Shown here: positions 30,892 to 35,824 of the stretch, piece by piece
How the letters are laid out: each line of letters starts with the position of its first letter
Numbering within the stretch: the stretch's first letter is position 1
Assembly: GCA_046537875.1 (NCBI GenBank)
Contig: JBKHJZ010000013.1
Location: 1 to 35,824, forward strand
Direction: 5' to 3'
Source of the DNA: JBKHJZ01 sp046537875
GTDB lineage: Bacteria; Actinomycetota; Acidimicrobiia; Acidimicrobiales; VFJN01
Length of the DNA stretch: 35,824 bases
Notes under the pieces: generated by a model
The model's input: only the letters and a program-made list of their open reading frames with translations
Told to the model about the DNA's origin: nothing
The model's database searches: none
Made by a program: the position numbers and the translations under genes

Positions 30892-32265
30892 GTGCCCCGC
30901 TTCGACGACCTCGCCGGCAAGCTGGCACCGCTGCTCGGTCCCTACCTCGCCCGCCAGCGGTGGTACGCGGGCGCCGAGGCGCCCGCCGACGTGCGGGCGC
31001 TGGTGTTCGACCTCCGCGGTGACGACCCGGTCATCGCCTGGCTGCTGGTCGACACGCTCGACGCCGGCGGCGCCGTCACCGCCACCTACCAGGTGGTGCT
31101 CGGAGGCCGGCCGCTGGGGGGCCAGGAGACCTTCCTGCAGGGCAAGGAGCGCATGACGGTGGGCGCCGTCGACGGGTGGGTGTTCTACGACGCGCTGGTC
31201 GACCCGGAGCTGGCGCTCCACGTGCTCGCCCGGGTCGCCCCCGACCTCGAAGCCGAGGTCGCCCGGCCGCTGGTGGTGGAGCAGACGAACTCGTCGGTGG
31301 TGTACGACGAGCGGCTGATCCTCAAGCTGTTCCGGCGGGTGGAGCCCGAGGGGAACCCCGACGCCGAGATCACCAGGGACCTCAACGAGCGCGGGTTCCC
31401 GCACGCCGTCCCGCAGCTCGCCGACCTCCGGCTCGACGGCACCGACCTGGCCGTGGTGCGCGAGTACCTGCTCGGATCGGCGGACGCCTGGCAGCTCGCC
31501 CACACCTCGCTGCGCGACCTGCTCGGCACGCCCGGGGCACCCGAGGAGGCCGGTGCCGACTTCGGGCCCGAGGCGGTGGCGCTCGGCGAGGTGACCGCCC
31601 GGCTGCACCTGGCGATGGCCGACATCTACGGGACGGTGCCGGGCGACCCCGGCGCCTGGCTGGCGGGCTTCCGGGCGCAGCTCGCCCGGCTGCCGGGCGT
31701 CCGGGGCGAGACCCGGGACGGCCCGGTCACCGCGACCGACCTGATCGACGTCGATGCGGTGGACCGGGTGCTGGCGCAGAGCGTGGCGGTGGACGACCCC
31801 GGCGTCGCCACGCGCATCCACGGCGACCTCCACCTCGGTCAGCTGCTCCTCGCGGACACCGGGTGGTTCGTCCTGGACTTCGAGGGCGAGCCGGCGCGGC
31901 CCGCGATCGAGCGCCCCCGGTCGATGTCGCCCCTGCGCGACGTCGCCGGGATGGTCCGATCCCTGCACTACGCGGCGCGCACCAGCCTGGTGGAGCGGCG
32001 CCGCGACGTCGATCCCGAGGTCGTCGCGGCCACCGAGGCGTGGGAGGCCCGGGCCGTGGAGGCCTTCTGGCGGGGCTACCAGGGCGTGCCGGGCATCGAG
32101 GCGCTGCTCCCGGCCCCCGGTGCCGACCGGGAGGGCCTGCTGCGGGCCTTCGAGCTCGACAAGGCGGTCTACGAGGTGATCTACGAGCTGGCCCACCGCC
32201 CCGACTGGGTCGACATCCCGGCCTCGGGGATCCGCCGGGCACTGGCCCGGGCCGCGTCACGATGA
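30892..32265 (+). CDS. mak: Maltokinase (Pep2-type)
   Basis: A 457-residue kinase that phosphorylates maltose to maltose 1-phosphate with ATP, supplying GlgE. The N-terminal cap has LARQRWYAGAEAP, a Mak hallmark. Next come VEQTNSSVVYDERLILKLFRRVEPEGNPDAEI, the catalytic loop IHGDLHLGQLLL (His310, Asp312), and the Mg-binding VLDFEGEPARP (Asp329), as in aminoglycoside-phosphotransferase-fold kinases. Two GTG starts are six bases apart; 30892 is preferred because the -10-like TAGGCA ends six bases before it. The stop overlaps the glgB ATG (ATGA), so the two are co-translated. Confidence 0.93.
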   Translation: MPRFDDLAGKLAPLLGPYLARQRWYAGAEAPADVRALVFDLRGDDPVIAWLLVDTLDAGGAVTATYQVVLGGRPLGGQETFLQGKERMTVGAVDGWVFYDALVDPELALHVLARVAPDLEAEVARPLVVEQTNSSVVYDERLILKLFRRVEPEGNPDAEITRDLNERGFPHAVPQLADLRLDGTDLAVVREYLLGSADAWQLAHTSLRDLLGTPGAPEEAGADFGPEAVALGEVTARLHLAMADIYGTVPGDPGAWLAGFRAQLARLPGVRGETRDGPVTATDLIDVDAVDRVLAQSVAVDDPGVATRIHGDLHLGQLLLADTGWFVLDFEGEPARPAIERPRSMSPLRDVAGMVRSLHYAARTSLVERRRDVDPEVVAATEAWEARAVEAFWRGYQGVPGIEALLPAPGADREGLLRAFELDKAVYEVIYELAHRPDWVDIPASGIRRALARAASR

Positions 32266-34481
32266 CCGGGCGCCCCGCCGGGGCCGGGATCGCGGCCGTG
32301 GTGGCGGGCACCATCCGGGACCCGCACCGGGTGCTCGGGGTGCACCCGGTGCCCGACGGCGCGGTGGTGCGGGCCTGGCGCCCGGACGCGGTCGGCGCCC
32401 ACCTCGACGGGCGCCCGATGCGCCGGGTGCACGCCGCCGGGGTGTTCGAGGTCGTCCTCGACGCCCCGCCGCCGCCCGGGTACGTGGTCGCCTACGAGCT
32501 CGACGGCGGCGCACGCGTCACCACCGTCGAGCCCTGGTCGTTCTGGCCCACGCTGGGCGAGCTCGACCTTCACCTCATCGGCGAGGGTCGCCACGACGAG
32601 CTGTGGCAGGTGCTCGGGGCGCACCACCGCGTCCACCAGGGCGTCGACGGCACGGCGTTCGCGGTGTGGGCGCCGGCCGCCCGGGCCGTGCGGGTCATCG
32701 GCGACTGGAACGGGTGGGACGGGCGGGTGCACCCGATGCGCACGCTCGGGGTGTCGGGCGTGTGGGAGATCTTCGTGCCGGCGGCCGGGCCGGGCCACCG
32801 GTACAAGTACGAGGTCGTCGGGGCCGACGGAACGGTGCGCCAGAAGGCCGATCCGCTGGCCCGGGCCACCGAGCGCCCACCCGCCAACGCCAGCGTGGTC
32901 CACCGCTCGCGCCACGAGTGGGGAGACGCGCGCTGGCTGGCGCAGCGGGCCGGGTCGCGGCCGGTGGACGGGCGGATGTCGATCTACGAGGTCCACCTCG
33001 GGTCGTGGAGGCGCCGCCCCGACGGCCACCACCTGCCCTACGACGAGCTCGCTGAACGCCTGGCCGACCACGTGACCGACCTCGGGTTCACCCACGTGGA
33101 GCTGCTCCCGCCCGCCGAGCACCCCTACGAGCCGTCGTGGGGCTACCAGGTGTCCGGCTACTTCGCGCCCACCGCCCGCCACGGCGACCCCGACGGGTTC
33201 CGGGCGCTGGTCGACCACCTCCACCAGCGCGGGATCGGGGTCATCGTCGACTGGGTGCCCGCGCACTTCCCCCGGGACGAGTGGGCGCTCGCCCGCTTCG
33301 ACGGCACGGCCCTCTACGAGCACCCCGATCCCCGGCGCGGCGAGCACCCCGACTGGGGCACGCTGGTGTTCGACTTCGGCCGCAACGAGGTGCGCAACTT
33401 CCTCGTCGCCAGCGCCCGCTTCTGGATCGAGGAGATGCACGTCGACGGCCTGCGGGTCGATGCGGTGGCCTCGATGCTCTACCTCGACTACTCGCGCCGG
33501 GAGGGCGAGTGGCTGCCCAACGTGCACGGCGGGCGCGAGAACCTCGAGGCGATCGACTTCGTCCGGGACCTCAACGCGCAGGTGCACCGCGACTTCCCGG
33601 GCGTGGTCACGGTGGCCGAGGAGTCCACGGCCTGGCCCGGCGTGTCCCGGCCCGTGGACCAGGGCGGCCTGGGGTTCAGCCAGAAGTGGAACATGGGCTG
33701 GATGCACGACACGCTCCGCTACCTGGCCCACGAGCCGGTCCACCGGCGGTGGCACCACGACCTGCTGACCTTCGGCCTCACGTACGCGTGGAGCGAGCGC
33801 TACGTGCTGCCGCTGAGCCACGACGAGGTCGTGCACCTGAAGCGGTCGCTGCTCGGGAAGATGCCCGGCGACCGCTGGCAGCGGTTCGCCAACCTGCGGG
33901 CCCTCTACGGCTGGATGTGGTCGCACCCCGGCAAGCAGCTGCTGTTCATGGGCGCCGAGCTGGCGCAGGAGCGGGAGTGGAGCCACGACCGCGAGATCGA
34001 CTGGTTCCTGCTCGACGACCCCCTGCACGCCGGCGTGCGAGACCTGCTCCGCGAGCTGAACCGGGTGGAGGAGGCGCACCCGGCCCTGTGGGCCTGCGAC
34101 ACGCGGCCCGAGGGTTTCACCTGGCTCGACGCCGACGACCGCGAGGCCTCGATCTACGCGTTCCTGCGGCGGGGTGCGGTCGACGACGGGGCGCCGGGGA
34201 GGCCGGTCGGGGCGGGGGAGCGGGACCGGGCCTCCGTGATCGCGTGCGTCGCCAACATGACGCCGGTGCCGCGTCACGGCTACCGGGTCGGCCTGCCGGT
34301 GCCGGGGCGCTGGGTCGACGTGCTCAACACCGACGAGGCGCGCTGGGGTGGTAGCGGTGTCAGCCAGCCCGAGGTCGACACCGACGGGACGCCGTGGCAG
34401 GGGCAGCCCGACTCGGCGGTGCTCACCCTGCCACCGCTGGCCGTTCGCTGGCTGGTCCCCGGGGCGGGCGCGGGCGGGTAG
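32262..34481 (+). CDS. glgB: 1,4-alpha-glucan branching enzyme
   Basis: A 739-residue GH13 enzyme introducing alpha-1,6 branches. It has two N-terminal beta-sandwich domains: the first (PHRVLGVHPVPDGAVVRAWRP) and CBM48 (TAFAVWAPAARAVRVIGDWNGWDG). The barrel follows with EVHLGSWRR, nucleophile Asp400 in GLRVDAVASMLYLDYSR and acid Glu453 in VTVAEESTAWP. The Asp-Glu spacing of 53 equals that of E. coli GlgB (405, 458). A disordered Gly/Arg insertion (about 645-660) interrupts the C-terminal beta domain. It completes the GlgE pathway, and its start overlaps the mak stop. Confidence 0.96.
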   Translation: MTGRPAGAGIAAVVAGTIRDPHRVLGVHPVPDGAVVRAWRPDAVGAHLDGRPMRRVHAAGVFEVVLDAPPPPGYVVAYELDGGARVTTVEPWSFWPTLGELDLHLIGEGRHDELWQVLGAHHRVHQGVDGTAFAVWAPAARAVRVIGDWNGWDGRVHPMRTLGVSGVWEIFVPAAGPGHRYKYEVVGADGTVRQKADPLARATERPPANASVVHRSRHEWGDARWLAQRAGSRPVDGRMSIYEVHLGSWRRRPDGHHLPYDELAERLADHVTDLGFTHVELLPPAEHPYEPSWGYQVSGYFAPTARHGDPDGFRALVDHLHQRGIGVIVDWVPAHFPRDEWALARFDGTALYEHPDPRRGEHPDWGTLVFDFGRNEVRNFLVASARFWIEEMHVDGLRVDAVASMLYLDYSRREGEWLPNVHGGRENLEAIDFVRDLNAQVHRDFPGVVTVAEESTAWPGVSRPVDQGGLGFSQKWNMGWMHDTLRYLAHEPVHRRWHHDLLTFGLTYAWSERYVLPLSHDEVVHLKRSLLGKMPGDRWQRFANLRALYGWMWSHPGKQLLFMGAELAQEREWSHDREIDWFLLDDPLHAGVRDLLRELNRVEEAHPALWACDTRPEGFTWLDADDREASIYAFLRRGAVDDGAPGRPVGAGERDRASVIACVANMTPVPRHGYRVGLPVPGRWVDVLNTDEARWGGSGVSQPEVDTDGTPWQGQPDSAVLTLPPLAVRWLVPGAGAGG

Positions 34482-34499
34482 CAGCGGTGACGCTGCTGC
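34478..34499 (+). terminator. Hairpin with a GTGA tetraloop at the glgB stop
   Basis: Arms AGCAGCG (34480-34486) and CGCTGCT (34491-34497) enclose GTGA, a GNRA-type tetraloop. One G-T and one G-C pair extend the stem to nine pairs (34478-34499). It begins at the glgB stop codon. No T-run follows, so it is terminator-like only. Confidence 0.45.
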
Positions 34500-34521
34500 G
34501 GGTTGGTCCCGGGGGGCCGGC

Positions 34522-34543
34522 GGCGCTGGGGTGGCGCTGGGGT
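34522..34543. repeat. 11-base direct repeat GGCGCTGGGGT x2
   Basis: Two exact tandem copies (34522-34532 and 34533-34543) lie in the 141-base gap between glgB and the MFS gene. The rest of the gap holds the hairpin at 34478 and the promoter-like element at 34603. Confidence 0.6.
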
Positions 34544-34602
34544 GGTGCGGGGTGCGTCGCGGGCCGGCCGGTCTCCGCGGGTGGTGCCCCGGGGGACACG
34601 GA

Positions 34603-34613
34603 TGCTAGGCAGT
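34603..34613 (+). promoter_or_regulatory. TGCTAGGCAGT promoter-like element before the MFS gene
   Basis: It is identical over 11 bases to the element before mak (30877-30887). TAGGCA (34606-34611) ends eleven bases before ATG 34623, predicting a very short leader of about five bases. Confidence 0.45.
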
Positions 34614-34622
34614 CGGCACCCC

Positions 34623-35822
34623 ATGCCCGGTGATGCCCCCCTGCAGCCGAGCGAGCACGCCGAGCCGCGCCTGTTGTCGCCGCAGTTCGCCGTGGTCATG
34701 CTCGCCTCGTTCGCCTACTTCACGGCGATGGGCTCGCTGCTCCCCACCGTCCCCCGCTACATCGAGGGTGAGCTCGGGGGCGGCGGCGCCCAGGTGGGCA
34801 TCGGCGTGGGGGTGTACGCGGTGTCGGCCGCGCTGCTGCGGCCGCTCGTCGGCCGGATCGGTGACACGAAGGGACGGCGGATCCTGGCGGTGTCGGGGTC
34901 GGCGATCGTGGGGGTGTCGATCGTCGGTTACTCCCTGGCCGGCTCGCTGTGGGTGCTGGTGATCGCCCGGCTGCTCACCGGTGTGGGCGAGGCGGCCATG
35001 TTCGTCGGGGTGGCCACCGCCGCGCAGGACCTCGCCCCCGACCACCGCCGGGGAGAGGCGGCGTCGTACTTCTCGGTCGCGCTCTACGGGGGCCTGGCCG
35101 TCGGGCCGCCGGTGGGCGAGGCGCTCGTGCGGCACGGCTACACGACGCTCTGGCTGGTGATGGGCGCGTGCGCGGGGCTGGCGTCGGTGACCGCCCTCTG
35201 GATCCCGACCGGCCGGACGTACATCGTGACGCAGCGGCGCCGCTTCCTGCAGCCCGACGCGCTCTGGCCGGGGCTGATCCTGTTCCTCGGCCTGATCCCC
35301 TTCGTCGCCTTCGTGACGTTCGTGCCGCTCCACGCGGAGACGCTGGGCATGGACAACGTGGGCGGCGTCCTCGGGCTCTACGCGGGGCTGGTGCTGGTGA
35401 TCCGCATCGTCGGCGCCCGGATCCCCGACCGCATCGGCTGGCGCCGAGGCTCGACGATCGCGCTGCTCGCCGTGGCGGCCGGCGTCGCCCTCGTGGCGGC
35501 GTGGTCGGCGATCGCCGCGCTGTGGCTCGGTGCGATCGGCCTCGCGCTCGGCATGTCGCTGCTCTACCCCTCGCTCTTCACTGCGGTGATGTTCGCGGCG
35601 CCCGAGGGGGAGCGCAGCCATGCGGTCGGCACCTTCTCGGTGTTCTTCGACCTGTCCATGGGCCTCGGGGCCACGCTGGTGGGCGTGGCCGTGTCCCTCA
35701 GCAACGAGCGGGGCGGGTTCGCCACGGCGGGCGCTCTGGCCCTGGTGGGGCTGGGCTCGCAGATCCTGCTGCGGCACCGGATCGGCCGCCGGCGGGTGCC
35801 GGAGCCGGCCACGGTGGCGTGA
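34623..35822 (+). CDS. Major facilitator superfamily transporter
   Basis: A 399-residue membrane protein with about twelve hydrophobic segments. The MFS motif A appears after helix 2 as GRIGDTKGRR, and helix 4 has LLTGVGEAAMFVGVATAAQDLAP. The central cytosolic loop (TGRTYIVTQRRRFLQPD) separates the two six-helix halves. The substrate cannot be told; drug or metabolite efflux is usual for this type. ATG 34623 gives a 20-residue cytosolic N-terminus before helix 1, and a second ATG at 34633 is out of frame. It may share regulation with mak, given the common upstream 11-mer. The stop is two bases from the end of the window. Confidence 0.85.
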   Translation: MPGDAPLQPSEHAEPRLLSPQFAVVMLASFAYFTAMGSLLPTVPRYIEGELGGGGAQVGIGVGVYAVSAALLRPLVGRIGDTKGRRILAVSGSAIVGVSIVGYSLAGSLWVLVIARLLTGVGEAAMFVGVATAAQDLAPDHRRGEAASYFSVALYGGLAVGPPVGEALVRHGYTTLWLVMGACAGLASVTALWIPTGRTYIVTQRRRFLQPDALWPGLILFLGLIPFVAFVTFVPLHAETLGMDNVGGVLGLYAGLVLVIRIVGARIPDRIGWRRGSTIALLAVAAGVALVAAWSAIAALWLGAIGLALGMSLLYPSLFTAVMFAAPEGERSHAVGTFSVFFDLSMGLGATLVGVAVSLSNERGGFATAGALALVGLGSQILLRHRIGRRRVPEPATVA

Positions 35823-35824
35823 GC

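Overview
The window is very GC-rich and almost entirely coding, with many GTG starts and short or overlapping gene junctions. It looks like chromosomal DNA of an actinobacterium. I favour class Acidimicrobiia because of the Thr-rich secreted-protein linker, the Mycobacterium-type RpiB and thiolase-like protein, the Cys-less HesB-like protein and a Streptomyces-like order of GlgE-pathway genes. This assignment is inference. I see no tRNA or rRNA gene, CRISPR array, insertion sequence, prophage or recognisable defence locus, and no gene-free stretch longer than 300 bases.

Layout. 1-294 is the tail of a Thr-rich/acidic protein. 317-1798 (-) encodes a thiolase-like protein and is divergent from rpiB; glyA and a WecA/MraY-type sugar-phosphate transferase follow. 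5060-12869 is a complete ATP synthase operon, two AtpZ/AtpI-like genes then atpB-E-F-H-A-G-D-C. 12948-18212 holds a secreted lipase, a 2H-phosphoesterase/GNAT fusion, glpX (-), an uncharacterised acidic protein, a J-domain protein and an alpha/beta hydrolase. 18379-20373 holds two uncharacterised proteins, a Cys-less HesB-like protein (-), a small membrane protein (-) and an Nfu-type Fe-S scaffold. 20382-22193 holds meaB and an enoyl-CoA hydratase. 22201-24741 (-) is glgP. 24850-26890 is an acyl-CoA dehydrogenase-like gene divergent from an HxlR-type regulator. 26919-34481 is a GlgE cluster (glgE, a 55-residue membrane protein, treS, mak, glgB), and 34623-35822 is an MFS transporter.

How the genes work together. 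TreS, maltokinase, GlgE and GlgB form the trehalose/maltose-1-phosphate route to branched alpha-glucan. GlgP, encoded nearby on the other strand, degrades glucan by phosphorolysis. GlpX (gluconeogenesis), RpiB (pentose phosphate) and GlyA (one-carbon) are core carbon metabolism. MeaB serves B12-dependent methylmalonyl-CoA mutase and, with the hydratase, thiolase-like and acyl-CoA dehydrogenase-like proteins, gives an acyl-CoA catabolism flavour.

The strongest non-gene signal is a recurring arrangement at gene starts: a TANNNT-like hexamer ends 6-8 bases before the start codon, and no Shine-Dalgarno sequence is present. This suggests that about ten genes here are transcribed without a leader; it also supports the 55-residue gene and decides two starts. 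Genes with a good Shine-Dalgarno sequence (glyA, atpE, atpH, the 61-residue gene, nfu) do not show it. Two inverted repeats in divergent promoter regions (1820-1835 and 26180-26198) look like operators. I did not find a clearly new multi-gene system; the best candidates for novelty are listed as findings.
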